DNA from: Bradyrhizobium sp. CCBAU 51627
Lineage (GTDB): Bacteria > Pseudomonadota > Alphaproteobacteria > Rhizobiales > Xanthobacteraceae
Length of the DNA stretch: 64,000 bases
Direction of reading: 5' to 3'
Assembly (NCBI RefSeq): GCF_028128765.1
Contig: NZ_LBJG01000012.1
Location: forward strand, 1-64,000
Positions 36,672 through 46,786 of this stretch are shown here, piece by piece. A model generated the notes under the pieces. That model had not been told where the DNA came from. It searched no databases and was given only the letters and a program-made list of their open reading frames with translations. Within the stretch, counting starts at the first letter, position 1, and the number at the start of each line of letters is the position of its first letter. A program made the position numbers and the translations under genes.

Positions 36672-37319
36672 ATGCGCATCCTTATCGGCGATGATCATCC
36701 GCTGGTGCAGGCCGCGCTCCGCAGTGCGCTATCGACCGTGCTGCCCGATCTCGACATCATCGCCTGCCAGTCGCTCGACGAAGCGGTGAGCGTTCTCTCG
36801 GCACGGTCGGACGAGATCGACCTGATCCTGTGGGATCTGACCATGCCGGGTATCCAGGGATTTGCCGCACTGTTCATTCTGTCGGCGCAATTCCCGACCG
36901 TGCCGGTTGCGATCATCTCGGCGCGACAGGATGCCGCCACGATCCGCCGCGCCATCGCCTATGGCGCCTCCGGCTACATCCCGAAATCGCTTGGCCTGCC
37001 CGAGATGGCGGATGCGATCACGAAGATCCTCGCCGGCGAAATCTGGATGCCGCCCAATGTCGGCGGCCGCGGCTCGATCCAGAGTGCCGATGTCGAGCTC
37101 GCCGCCCGCATGGCCTCGCTGTCGGCGCAGCAGCTGCGCATTCTCGCGATGATCGTCGAGGGCAAGCTCAACAAGCAGATCGCCGGCGAACTCGACATCG
37201 CCGAGCAGACCGTGAAAGGACACGTCTCGACAATCCTGCGCAAGCTCGGTGTCGGGTCGCGGACCCAGGCTGCCGTCCTCGCCGAGCGGCTCTCGTTCGG
37301 ACAGCCAAGCGGAACCTGA
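36672..37319 (+). CDS. NarL/LuxR-type response regulator (CrbR/MctR-like)
   Basis: This 215-residue protein has a receiver domain (about 1-120, DDHPLVQAAL, phospho-acceptor Asp55 in ILWDLTMPG, Lys near 104 in YIPKS) and a C-terminal LuxR HTH (about 145-205, LNKQIAGELDIAEQTVKGHV). It is the expected output of the upstream hybrid kinase, and the pair probably controls mctP or acetate/carboxylate genes. ATG 36672 lies 2 bases past the kinase stop in GTGACGATG. Confidence 0.92.
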   Translation: MRILIGDDHPLVQAALRSALSTVLPDLDIIACQSLDEAVSVLSARSDEIDLILWDLTMPGIQGFAALFILSAQFPTVPVAIISARQDAATIRRAIAYGASGYIPKSLGLPEMADAITKILAGEIWMPPNVGGRGSIQSADVELAARMASLSAQQLRILAMIVEGKLNKQIAGELDIAEQTVKGHVSTILRKLGVGSRTQAAVLAERLSFGQPSGT

Positions 37320-37337
37320 TTTCGCACGGTCAAAAAC

Positions 37338-37367
37338 AAAAACGGAGACCGTGAGGCCTCCGTTTTC
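37338..37367. terminator. Intrinsic terminator between convergent genes
   Basis: AACGGAG (37341-37347) pairs with CTCCGTT (37358-37364), flanked by A-runs upstream and TTTT downstream. It can serve both the response regulator and the convergent giant gene. Confidence 0.75.
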
Positions 37368-37393
37368 ATCTCATTGTTTGCGAGCTTTGCCGT

Positions 37394-40300
37394 TTACCCC
37401 AGCCGCCCCGCCGCATGGGCGAGCAGGGTGTAGACCAGACCCGTCTCCGAGGTCAGGTGGCTGCGCAGCTCCTGCGGACCGCGATTGTCGCGGGCGACTT
37501 CGTCGAGCAGGCGCTCGAACTCGCCAATATAGCGGTCGACCGTGCTCTTGAAGTTGCGGTCGGCGCGATACTTGCGGGCGACCTCGTCGAAGGCCTTCTG
37601 ACCGGCGGGCGTGTACAGGCGCTTGGTGAAGGCCTTGTTCTCGCCGCGCTGGTAGCGGTCCCACATCTCGGCCGCGAGGTTGCGGTCCATCAGCCGGCCG
37701 ATGTCGAGCGACAGTGACTCCAGCGGATTGCTGCTGGCCTGCGGGGCCTGCGGCTGCGGGGCGGGGGCAGCCTGGCGGCCACGCGGAGCCTCGCGTCCGC
37801 TCGGAGCGGCCTGGCCCGCGTCCGTGCGATTGAGCAGATCCGACAGCCAGCCGTCGCGGCCGGGGTCGTTGCCGCCGGGGGCGACCGGCGGGGCCTCGGT
37901 GCGACGTGAGGGGGCGGGCATGCCGAGGTCCGGCGGCGGCAGCGTCGAGGCGCTGCCGGTGTCGCGCATGCGGGTCTCGGTGCCACGACCGCCCGCAGTC
38001 GCCATTATCGGCTCTTCCTGGCGCTGGACGGCGACCGAAGCGCGGCCCGCCGTGGTGACGTCGAGGCCGCGGCCGTGCTGGGCCACGATGCGGTTGAGCT
38101 CGGCGAGCGCCTCGATCTGGTCGACGATCACCTTGCGCATCTGCGCGGTGCTCTCGGCGGCCTCTTGCGGCATCTCGAGCACGCCGCGGCGCAGCTCGTT
38201 GCGGGTGGCCTCCAGCTCGTTGTGCATTTCGAACGCCATCTGCTTCATGCTGGCGACGAGGTTGCCGAACTTCTCGGTCGACTGCTTGAACATCGCATCC
38301 GCCTCGTCGGTGGTCTGGCGGTAGATGTCGTGCATGGCCTCGATGGTCTGGCGATGCTCTTCCTCGGACGCCGACCGCACCGCCTCGAACTGACGGGTGA
38401 TCGCGGCCGAACCTGCACCGGCGGTCTCCGCGACCACGCGGGCGATGTCGCGGGCGCGCTCTTCCGCGGCGGCCAGCGACTCATCGAGCAACCCGGTGAA
38501 GCGCGACAGACGCTGGTCGAGATCGGCGGTACGCAGGTCGATGGTGGTGACGAGCGATTCCAGCGCCGCCTTGCGTTCAGCGAGGGAGGCGGTAGTGTTC
38601 TTGTTGCTCTGCTCGACCACCTGCGCGGCATCGACCAGCGCCTTGCCGTGGGCGTCGAACTGGGTCGACAGCTCGCCGAGATCCTGGAGCGCCCGCGTGG
38701 TCTTCGAATTGAACACGTTGAGCTGGTCTTCCAGGTTCTGCGTCGCCGCGCCGTTGCGCGAGGTGACGTCGTTCATCGCCGAGACGAAGTCGGCGACGCG
38801 CGTCACCAGTGCCCGCTCGAGCGAGTTGAGGTTGTCGTGCGCACCGGTCAGCACCTCCTGGAGGAGGATGTTGCCTTCGCGCAGGCGCTCGAACAGGGCG
38901 ATGGTGTCGGTACGCAGGATCTTGCTGGTCTCCTGCATCTCGGTGACGGCTGCGATCGAGACCTGGCGCGACTGGTCGATCGCCGCGCGCGAAGCCTGCT
39001 CGAGGTCCTTGAGCGACCGGCCGACGGCACTGGTGGCGACCTCGCTCGCCGCGTTGATGGTGCGCGCCACTTCGTTGCCGTTGCCCATCATGGTCTGCGA
39101 GAAGGCCTGGCCGCGCGTCTCGATCGACTTCAGCGCGTCGGAGGTGACGCGGTCGATGTCGAGCGTGAGCTGGCTGGCCTTCGTGCCGATCGCGTCCACG
39201 AGCGAGCCGCGCTTGGCGTCGATCATGCTGGAGAGGCGGTCGGCCTGCTGCTGCACATAGGTGACGATCTCGTCGGTCTTGCCGGTCATGGCCTGGCCGA
39301 AGCTCGAGCTGGCCGCGAGCACCGAACGCTCGACGTCGGCCGAGCTCGACTTGACCCGCGAGCTCGCCTCGTTGGAGGCGGAGATCAGCGCGTTCTGGGC
39401 ATTGAGCGCGCTGCTCTGGATGTCGCTGGTCGCGTTCGCCGTGGCCGTGCTCAGCGCGCGCTCGATCTCAGTCGAGATCGTGCGGATCTGGCTTGCGGCA
39501 TCCGCCGAAGTCGAGGTCAGCGAGGTCTGCGCCTCGCGGGCGCTGTTGAGGATGGTCGAGGCGGTGTCGGCGCCGACCGCGGTCAGCGTGCGCTCGATGT
39601 CCGTCGTCAGCGACTTGATCTGGCTCGCCGCGTCGGTCGACGCGGTGATCAGGGTACCTTGCGCCTCGCGTACGCCGCTGGTGAGCGCCTCGATCGTGGC
39701 GCCGCCGGCGGTCGCCAGTGCACGCTGCATCTCGGCTGCGAGCGAGCGGACCTGGCCGGTCTGCTCGGCCGAAACCGCGAGCAGGGTGCTCTGGGCGTCG
39801 CGGGCGCTGGCCGTGATCGTCTCGGCGGTGGTCTGGCCGACCTGCGAGAGCGAGCGGTGCACTTCGGCCGCAAGCGACTTGACCTGGCTTGCCGCATCCG
39901 AGGACGCATTGACCAACGTGCTCTGCGCCTCGCGCGCGCCGGCCATGATGGTTTCGGCCGTCGAGGTGCCCGCCATCGAGAGCGAACGCTGCACGTCGGA
40001 GGACAGCGCCTTGATCTGGTTGGCGGTCTCGGTCGAGGCCGCGATCAGCGAGCTCTGCGCGTCGCGGGCGCCGGCGGTGATCGACTCGGCCGTGGTGGTG
40101 CCGGCCAGCGACAGCGAGCGCTGCACGTCGGCGGTGAGCGTCTTGACGTGGTTGGCCGCGTCCGAAGAGGCGGTGACGAGCGTGGTCTGCACCTCGCGGG
40201 CGCCGGCCAGGATCGAGGCCGCGGTGGCCGAGCCGGCCGCGGAGAGCGTGCGTTCGACGTCGGCCGCGAGCCCCTTGATCTGGTTGGAGGCATCGCCCGA

Positions 40301-43108
40301 GGCGGCGACCAGGCTCGACTGCGCCTCGCGGGCGCTGGTCAGGATGGAGTTCGCTGCTCCCGTGCCCACCGCAGTCAGCGCGCGCTCGACCTCGGCGGAG
40401 GTCATCTTGAGCTGGGCGTTGACGTCGGAGGAGACCGTCAACAGCGACTGCTGCGCGGCGCGCGCACCGGTCTGGATGGTCTCGCTGGTGTTGACCACGA
40501 GGTTGGTGAGCGAACGCTCGGCGTCTTCGACATGCGAGCGGATCGCGGTCGAGATCATCTCGGCGCGAGACATCATGTCCTCGCTGGCCTGACGGCCGCT
40601 GCTCTCGATGCGGCCGGCGACGGCCTCGACACGCGAGCCGAGCAGGTCTTCGAACTGCGCCACGCGGACGTCGATATCGCTCGCGACCGAGCCGACCTTG
40701 GTCTCGATGGCCTGCTGGATGTCCTGGAAGCGCGCGGTGACCGTGTCGGTCAGGTGCATGCTGCGGCCATCGATGATCTCGCCGACACTCGTGATGCGGC
40801 GGTCGACGGCCTCGATCGCCTGCGCCGTGCCGTCCGTCAGCGTCGAGGTCAGCAGGGTGAGGCGGGTGTCGATCGACTGCACGGCTTGCGAGGCGCCGTT
40901 GGTCAGCGCGGAGGTCAGGTAGGTCAGGCGGGAGTCGATGGATTCAAGTGCCTGCGTCGCGCCGCCGGTCAGCGTCGTGGTGAGGTGGGTCAGGCGCGTA
41001 TCGATCGACTGGATCGTCTGCGAGGCGCCGTCGGTCAGTGTCGTCGTGAGGTGCGTAAGGTGGCCATCGATGGATTCGAGTGCCTGCGCCGCACCGCCGG
41101 TGAGGGTCGTCGTAAGGTGGGTGAGGCGGGAGTCGATCGACTGGATCGCCTGCGCCGCACCGTCGGTCAGCGTCGTGGACAGCATGTTGAGGCGTCCGTC
41201 GATCGTCTCGGTGACGGACTTCGCACGTGCATCGAACGACTGCTCGAGCGCGCCAACGCGGCCGCCGAGCTGCTGGTCGAAGGTCTTGATGTGGCCTTCG
41301 ATCGCACCGTCGAGGCCGGCGATCTTGCCGTTCAGCGAGGCGTCGAAGTTGGAAACGCGTTCGCCGATCGTGGTCTCGAACTGCACCAGGCGCTGGTCGA
41401 GAATGGCCGTGATCGCGCCGCCGTTGGAGCTGAAGCGGGAGTCGAAATTGTCGACATAGGTCTTCAGTGACTCATGGATTTCGTGCGTGCGCTGGCCCAT
41501 GCGCTCGACGATTTCGCCGCCGAAGGTCTTCACGGTACGGTCGAACTCGGAGATGTGGCGCGTGATCAGGGCACCCAGCGTGCCGGAATCGCGGGCGAAC
41601 CTCTCGACCAGCTCGGAACCCTGGTTCTTCACCAGTTCGTCGAACGCGCTCATCTGCAGCGACAGCGAGTCGTGCGCGGTCTCGGTCTGGCTGACGACCT
41701 TGGCGACGAGGCTGTTGACGGTGGCATCGAGCGCTTCGCTCGCCTTGTCGCCGGAGGTCATGATCTGGCCGGCGAGGCGGTTGCCGGCGTCGTCGATCTT
41801 GGCGGAGAGATCGTTGGAGCGCAGCTCGAGCTCGAGCAGGAGCGAGTCCGACGAGTTCTTGAGGCTGTCGTGCACCTGCTCGGTGCGCTCGGAGATGCCG
41901 TCGACGATCGCGGCGGAACGCTGCTCGAACTCGCCGGTGATGCGGTCGATGCGCTCGTTCAGCATCTCGTGGACGCGGTCGGCGAGGTCGACGAACTCGT
42001 CGTGGACGTGGCCGGTCTTGAAGTTGAGGCTCGTGGTCAGCCGCTCGCTGGCATCGAGCACGGCGCGCGTGGTCTCGGCGCTGGCCTCCTCGAGGCGGTC
42101 GAGCAGGTCGCCGCCGCGCTCACCGAGCGCCAGGATCATGTTGTCGCCGGCGTGGCTCAGGGCCTGCGTGATGTGGGCGCCGCGCTCTTCCAGGGCGCCG
42201 GTGATTGATTTCGCCACCTCGTCGACGCGAGAGGCGATCGCGTCCGAGATCAGCGCAATGTCGTGGCGAAGGTCGATCTGCACGCCGGAAATGGCGCTGC
42301 GGACCTGCTCGGCCTGACCGACCAGGTTGTCGCGCTGATGGGCGATGTCCTGGAGCAGGGCGCGGATGCGGACTTCGTTGTCGGAATAGGCGCGCTCCAG
42401 CGCCGCGACCTCGTTGGCGACCAGCGTCTCGAGCTCGCCGGCGCGCGCGATGGCGCGCTCGATGCCGTCGCCCATCGCCGCGACCTCACGGCGAATGGCC
42501 TGGCCGACGGTGACCATGGAATCGGATGCCGAGCCTTCGGGCTCGGAGAAGCGGATCGCGACCTGCGCCATCGCCTGCGCGACCTGGCTCATCTGCTGGC
42601 CGCGCCAGACGAGGCTGGCGAGGAAGTAGAACAGCATGATCGGCGCGAAGAACATCGTAGCGAGGCCGGCGATGGCCAGCACGCCGCCGCTCTCGCCCAT
42701 GGCGGCACGGATCGAGGGCAGGAAGCCGACCGTCAGCGCGGCGCAGGCAGCGAGCCAGACCACGGTGAAGATGGTCGCGCCGGTATAGATGCTGCGGGCA
42801 GGGCGGCCCGTTTGCAGCGACTGGAGCAGCTGGCCGATGGTGGCGCGATCGTCATTGGCGGCGCGGCGCGCGGGACGCGGTTCCTCGATGGAATCGAAAA
42901 CGGCGCGCTCGTTGGCGGCCGGACGCGGCTCGAAGGCAGGCTCGTCGAACGCCGAGGGCGTCGGCGGTGCGACCGGAGGCACCGTTTCATTGTGCATGGA
43001 TGCGTTGCGGCTGGTATCGGCAGCCGTGTCGCTGATGTTGAGAGCTTCCTGGATCGCAGAAAGCGCAACTTCTGTGGGGTCTTTGACCTTTTTGGGAGTA
43101 TTGGCCAT
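37394..43108 (-). CDS. Giant membrane-anchored coiled-coil/repeat protein, growth pole ring (GPR/RgsE)-like
   Basis: This 1904-residue protein has a disordered N-terminus (1-95) and two membrane helices (about 109-131 and 142-168). A very long helical region built from 11-residue periodicity, like apolipoproteins, follows to about 1690. After that come a Pro/Gln-rich linker and a conserved C-terminal domain of ~130 residues (LSLDIGRLMDRNLAAEMWDRY). Six 22-residue repeats (RLTHLTTTLTGGAAQALESI type) occupy about 637-770, and nine 44-residue repeats about 864-1260. Size and layout match the Agrobacterium growth pole ring protein and Sinorhizobium RgsE, which organise polar growth. Orthology is inferred from architecture only. 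Confidence 0.85.
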   Translation of the reverse strand: MANTPKKVKDPTEVALSAIQEALNISDTAADTSRNASMHNETVPPVAPPTPSAFDEPAFEPRPAANERAVFDSIEEPRPARRAANDDRATIGQLLQSLQTGRPARSIYTGATIFTVVWLAACAALTVGFLPSIRAAMGESGGVLAIAGLATMFFAPIMLFYFLASLVWRGQQMSQVAQAMAQVAIRFSEPEGSASDSMVTVGQAIRREVAAMGDGIERAIARAGELETLVANEVAALERAYSDNEVRIRALLQDIAHQRDNLVGQAEQVRSAISGVQIDLRHDIALISDAIASRVDEVAKSITGALEERGAHITQALSHAGDNMILALGERGGDLLDRLEEASAETTRAVLDASERLTTSLNFKTGHVHDEFVDLADRVHEMLNERIDRITGEFEQRSAAIVDGISERTEQVHDSLKNSSDSLLLELELRSNDLSAKIDDAGNRLAGQIMTSGDKASEALDATVNSLVAKVVSQTETAHDSLSLQMSAFDELVKNQGSELVERFARDSGTLGALITRHISEFDRTVKTFGGEIVERMGQRTHEIHESLKTYVDNFDSRFSSNGGAITAILDQRLVQFETTIGERVSNFDASLNGKIAGLDGAIEGHIKTFDQQLGGRVGALEQSFDARAKSVTETIDGRLNMLSTTLTDGAAQAIQSIDSRLTHLTTTLTGGAAQALESIDGHLTHLTTTLTDGASQTIQSIDTRLTHLTTTLTGGATQALESIDSRLTYLTSALTNGASQAVQSIDTRLTLLTSTLTDGTAQAIEAVDRRITSVGEIIDGRSMHLTDTVTARFQDIQQAIETKVGSVASDIDVRVAQFEDLLGSRVEAVAGRIESSGRQASEDMMSRAEMISTAIRSHVEDAERSLTNLVVNTSETIQTGARAAQQSLLTVSSDVNAQLKMTSAEVERALTAVGTGAANSILTSAREAQSSLVAASGDASNQIKGLAADVERTLSAAGSATAASILAGAREVQTTLVTASSDAANHVKTLTADVQRSLSLAGTTTAESITAGARDAQSSLIAASTETANQIKALSSDVQRSLSMAGTSTAETIMAGAREAQSTLVNASSDAASQVKSLAAEVHRSLSQVGQTTAETITASARDAQSTLLAVSAEQTGQVRSLAAEMQRALATAGGATIEALTSGVREAQGTLITASTDAASQIKSLTTDIERTLTAVGADTASTILNSAREAQTSLTSTSADAASQIRTISTEIERALSTATANATSDIQSSALNAQNALISASNEASSRVKSSSADVERSVLAASSSFGQAMTGKTDEIVTYVQQQADRLSSMIDAKRGSLVDAIGTKASQLTLDIDRVTSDALKSIETRGQAFSQTMMGNGNEVARTINAASEVATSAVGRSLKDLEQASRAAIDQSRQVSIAAVTEMQETSKILRTDTIALFERLREGNILLQEVLTGAHDNLNSLERALVTRVADFVSAMNDVTSRNGAATQNLEDQLNVFNSKTTRALQDLGELSTQFDAHGKALVDAAQVVEQSNKNTTASLAERKAALESLVTTIDLRTADLDQRLSRFTGLLDESLAAAEERARDIARVVAETAGAGSAAITRQFEAVRSASEEEHRQTIEAMHDIYRQTTDEADAMFKQSTEKFGNLVASMKQMAFEMHNELEATRNELRRGVLEMPQEAAESTAQMRKVIVDQIEALAELNRIVAQHGRGLDVTTAGRASVAVQRQEEPIMATAGGRGTETRMRDTGSASTLPPPDLGMPAPSRRTEAPPVAPGGNDPGRDGWLSDLLNRTDAGQAAPSGREAPRGRQAAPAPQPQAPQASSNPLESLSLDIGRLMDRNLAAEMWDRYQRGENKAFTKRLYTPAGQKAFDEVARKYRADRNFKSTVDRYIGEFERLLDEVARDNRGPQELRSHLTSETGLVYTLLAHAAGRLG
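39328..40516 (-). repeat. Nine tandem 132-bp (44-residue) coding repeats
   Basis: Within the giant gene a 44-codon unit recurs about nine times. Each unit ends in -ADVER, -DVQR or similar and contains a core of the form SILAGAREAQSSLVAAS. Forty-four residues equal four hendecads, consistent with a regular helical rod. Copies have diverged, so they are old. Confidence 0.8.
40800..41196 (-). repeat. Six tandem 66-bp (22-residue) coding repeats
   Basis: A 22-codon unit (RLTHLTTTLTDGAAQAIQSI + D + one residue) is repeated six times in the giant gene with few changes. This makes it the most homogeneous and probably the youngest repeat tract. Confidence 0.85.
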
Positions 43109-43285
43109 GTTCAGTCCGAGCCCTCGTTACTTGTACGCGTCCCCCGCGAGCCCTGCGCGCGACGCAAGCCCACAGTCCGGATCATGCCGCTTGCGCGGAT
43201 CTTCGAGCCATCCCCACCCGGACGGCTTGTCCGCCAATTTCTGCAACATCCTATTGGCAGAGCGTCGCGAATGAAATGCCCGCGA

Positions 43286-43300
43286 TTAAGACAATCTTAA
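43286..43300. promoter_or_regulatory. Putative CtrA binding site (TTAA-N7-TTAA)
   Basis: The sequence TTAAGACAATCTTAA fits the alphaproteobacterial CtrA consensus exactly. It is part of a larger palindrome GATTAAG-N5-CTTAATC (43284-43302), and a third TTAA follows at 43307. It sits 178 bases upstream of the giant gene start and 199 bases upstream of the Hpt start. Confidence 0.55.
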
Positions 43301-43426
43301 TCATCGTTAACAGCATCGACCCGTAACGCCTTAGCTCTAAATGAAATTCTCCACCGAACGAGGCCGATTGCGGCAACTTTTCGTCAACAAACGGGCAGAT
43401 TTGCGTAAAACGGCCCAAACACTTCG

Positions 43427-43434
43427 TTAACCAT
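43427..43434 (+). promoter_or_regulatory. Putative CtrA half-site TTAACCAT
   Basis: TTAACCAT is the compact CtrA motif reported for rhizobia. It lies 65 bases before the Hpt gene start. An 8-mer alone is weak evidence; the nearby full box strengthens it. Confidence 0.4.
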
Positions 43435-43498
43435 TTCCATGCTTCGGTGGGGGAACCGCCGGACCGGCGGACCATCGCGCGATGCCGGGGCCTGCGCC

Positions 43499-43873
43499 AT
43501 GACACCTGAACTGCAACGGATGGACTGGATGCCCTCTCCCCCGCTTGCCCCCATCGACAGCCCGCTCGACCTCGACCACCTCTCCCACATGACTCTCGGC
43601 GATGCCGAGCTGGAGCAGGAAGTGCTGGCGATGTTCGCCGAGCAGGCAGTCAGGCTGCTGGCGGCCATGGCGACGCTGACGCCCGAGACCGGTGTGCTCG
43701 CACACAAGCTCAAGGGCTCGGCGCGCGGAATCGGCGCCTTTGCGGTCGCGGATGCCGCTGCCAGCCTGGAGACCGCGATCCGGCTCGGCCGTAACCAGCC
43801 GCACGCCTTCACAGCGCTGAAAGAGGCGGTCGCCGAGGCTCGCGCCGCGATCGAAACGATCCTGAAGCGCTAG
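43499..43873 (+). CDS. Hpt-domain phosphotransfer protein
   Basis: This 124-residue soluble protein has a four-helix Hpt domain and the phospho-accepting His69 in LAHKLKGSARGIGAFAV. There is no kinase or receiver domain, so it is a stand-alone phosphotransfer shuttle. Start 43499 is preferred over an upstream ATG at 43439 that would add a Gly/Arg-rich leader. It is divergent from the giant polar-growth-like gene and has a TTAACCAT motif upstream. It could belong to a cell-cycle phosphorelay, but ChpT itself is a different dimeric fold, so this is not ChpT. Confidence 0.85.
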   Translation: MTPELQRMDWMPSPPLAPIDSPLDLDHLSHMTLGDAELEQEVLAMFAEQAVRLLAAMATLTPETGVLAHKLKGSARGIGAFAVADAAASLETAIRLGRNQPHAFTALKEAVAEARAAIETILKR

Positions 43874-44048
43874 CTCGACGCGGGCTCGCCGGCGACGATA
43901 GGCTAGTCGCTTGTTTCGACGGGCTTTCCTCACGCGAAACGGGCCGACTTCGCGACAAAACGCTATGGCGCCCGCCTGACCGACCCGTTATAGGACAGCC
44001 CCGGACCCTCATTTACTCCCAATCAACATCGCGGCAGCACGAGAACAC

Positions 44049-44369
44049 ATGGCCAAGATTCACTTTGTCGACCACAAGGGCGAAACCCGCACGGTGGAAA
44101 TCGAGAACGGCGCGACCGTGATGGAAGCCGCCATCCGCAACAGCATTCCCGGCATCGAGGCCGAGTGCGGCGGCGCCTGTGCCTGCGCAACCTGCCATGT
44201 CTATGTCGACGAAGCCTGGCGCGAGAAGGTCGGCAGCCCGACGCCGATGGAGGAGGACATGCTCGACTTCGGCTTCGACGTGCGCCCGAACTCGCGCCTG
44301 TCCTGCCAGATCAAGGTCTCCGACGAGCTCGACGGGCTCGTGGTGGCGACGCCGGAACGGCAGGCCTGA
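44049..44369 (+). CDS. 2Fe-2S ferredoxin, adrenodoxin/ISC type
   Basis: This 106-residue protein has cluster ligands Cys40, Cys46, Cys49 and Cys86 (spacing C-X5-C-X2-C-X36-C), the adrenodoxin/bacterial Fdx pattern. The C-terminal helix [11 protein letters not shown] is the redox-partner interaction region. Such ferredoxins supply electrons to Fe-S assembly or P450 enzymes. A ferredoxin-NADP reductase is encoded 670 bases downstream on the same strand and is the likely reductant. Confidence 0.92.
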   Translation: MAKIHFVDHKGETRTVEIENGATVMEAAIRNSIPGIEAECGGACACATCHVYVDEAWREKVGSPTPMEEDMLDFGFDVRPNSRLSCQIKVSDELDGLVVATPERQA

Positions 44370-44385
44370 TCGTCTCTCCCAGCTA

Positions 44386-44877
44386 TCAGCTGTTCGGCGG
44401 CGCGACTTCGATGCCGCGCTTGTGCCAGGGTTTGAATTTCTCGATCAACTCCGCCGTCAGCGGGGCCGGCCGGCGCGTCGTCTCGTCGAGCAAGACGCCG
44501 ACCGACGTTGCCGAGGCGATGCATTTTCCTTCCGAGAACACGACCTGCTCGAAGGTCACCGACGTCCGCCCGAGCTTCACCACGCCGAGGCCGAGCTGGA
44601 TCGTGTTCGGCCAGTGCAGCTCGGCGCGGAAATGCATGTCGAGCCGCACCATGATCCAGGCAAGCCCCGGCGGTGTCAGTCCGTATTGGGGAAGCTTCAT
44701 CAGCGTGACACGGCCGGTCTCGAAATAGGTGGCGTAGACCGCGTTGTTGACGTGCTGGTTCGGATCGAGATCGCCGAAACGGACATTGTCGCTGAGGCGA
44801 AAAGGGAAGTCCTCCAGGCGCGGTGTCGTATCGAGGCGGCTTGGTGCGTTCACCGATTGATCTCCGTCATATCGCAT
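44386..44877 (-). CDS. Acyl-CoA thioesterase (hotdog, 4-hydroxybenzoyl-CoA thioesterase family)
   Basis: This 163-residue hotdog-fold protein has the family motif FGDLDPNQHVNNAVYATYFETGR, where Asp is the catalytic residue, and a central helix-strand FRAELHWPNTIQLGLGV. It should hydrolyse acyl-CoA thioesters; the substrate is unknown. A GTG start at 44853 with GGAG ahead is possible instead of ATG 44877. It is inserted antisense between the ferredoxin and ferredoxin reductase genes. Confidence 0.85.
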   Translation of the reverse strand: MRYDGDQSVNAPSRLDTTPRLEDFPFRLSDNVRFGDLDPNQHVNNAVYATYFETGRVTLMKLPQYGLTPPGLAWIMVRLDMHFRAELHWPNTIQLGLGVVKLGRTSVTFEQVVFSEGKCIASATSVGVLLDETTRRPAPLTAELIEKFKPWHKRGIEVAPPNS

Positions 44878-45026
44878 TCCGTTACAGCCCAGTTATGCTG
44901 ACCCGGCAAGTGGGCGCGGCTGCGGGGCGCTCCCGCTTTTATGCCTTCCCTGATCCATCCCCGTTGGCTAGACAGGCAGGGTCACCTCTGCCCGGCGGGC
45001 GCCGTCCAACCGATAACGATCGATAA

Positions 45027-46064
<1,038 letters not shown>

Positions 46065-46165
46065 CCGCTGCGCTAGCGGAACACCCCATGTTTCTGGTGC
46101 TGGAACCGTTCGCGAAATCGCCGTAGTCTGCGGCCATTGCAGTGGCAGCTAGCAAGGTGATCATA

Positions 46166-46765
46166 ATGCGGAATCGTTTTTCGAGCTTTCGGCTGCTCTC
46201 GCTCCTTACGCTCGCCGTCGTGGCGACGATTGGCGCGGCGAAACCGGCTGCCGCTCAACAGCCAACGGCCGCGGGTCTCTGGCAGAAGGTCGAAGACGGC
46301 AGGCCGGTGGGTTGGTTTCTCTTTGTTGACCACAACGGGATTTTCGAAGGCATCATCGCCAAGACCTTCCCGCGCCCCGGCGACAATCCGAACGAGGTCT
46401 GCTCGAAATGCACCGACGATCGCAAGAACCAGCCGGTGCTCGGGCTGTCCTTCATCCGCGACATGAAGCGGGACGGGTTGAAGTATGAGGGCGGCAACGT
46501 GGTCAATCCGCGCGACGGCAACATCTGGAAGGCCAAGATGAGCGTGAGTCCGGATGGCCAGGTCCTGACCATGCGCGGCTTCCTCGGCATTTCCCTGTTC
46601 GGCAAGGATGAGACCTGGCAGCGCTTGCCGGACGCCAGCTTGGCTCAGGTCGATCCGGCCATTATCGCCAAATATCTTCCCGCGCAGGCCGCAGCGACCG
46701 TGCCGAAGTCCGCGCCTGCGGCGAAGAAAGGCGGCGCGATGATGGCGCCAGTGCCCAAGCAGTAG
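46166..46765 (+). CDS. DUF2147 exported protein
   Basis: This 199-residue protein has a signal peptide (about 1-32, AAKPAAAQ). A DUF2147 domain follows: [38 protein letters not shown] and [21 protein letters not shown], then [18 protein letters not shown]. It is a small beta-barrel-like periplasmic protein of unknown function. The ATG at 46166 is preferred over a GTG at 46142. A Pro/Ala/Lys-rich tail closes the protein. Confidence 0.85.
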   Translation: MRNRFSSFRLLSLLTLAVVATIGAAKPAAAQQPTAAGLWQKVEDGRPVGWFLFVDHNGIFEGIIAKTFPRPGDNPNEVCSKCTDDRKNQPVLGLSFIRDMKRDGLKYEGGNVVNPRDGNIWKAKMSVSPDGQVLTMRGFLGISLFGKDETWQRLPDASLAQVDPAIIAKYLPAQAAATVPKSAPAAKKGGAMMAPVPKQ

Positions 46766-46786
46766 GCGTTGCCAAGGCTACGAGCC

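Larger units (their letters stand above)
43109..43498. promoter_or_regulatory. 390-base divergent regulatory region (giant gene / Hpt gene)
   Basis: No gene is visible. This AT-richer stretch lies between the divergent giant gene and the Hpt gene and holds CtrA-like motifs. A full TTAA-N7-TTAA box lies at 43286-43300, another TTAA follows six bases on at 43307-43310, and a TTAACCAT half-site lies at 43427-43434. Confidence 0.6.

Noticed and set aside
39328..41196. Regular 66- and 132-base periodicity resembling an array
   Set aside because: The repeats are in frame within one protein, have no spacers and no cas genes nearby; not CRISPR.
38075..41470. Very long plus-strand open frame opposite the giant gene
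   Set aside because: It mirrors the repeats and codon bias of the minus-strand gene, has no start signal, and its sequence is a biased Arg/Gly/Asp/Leu mix without domains.
43499..43873. Calling the Hpt protein ChpT
   Set aside because: ChpT is a larger dimeric protein with a degenerate ATPase domain; this is a short single Hpt domain.
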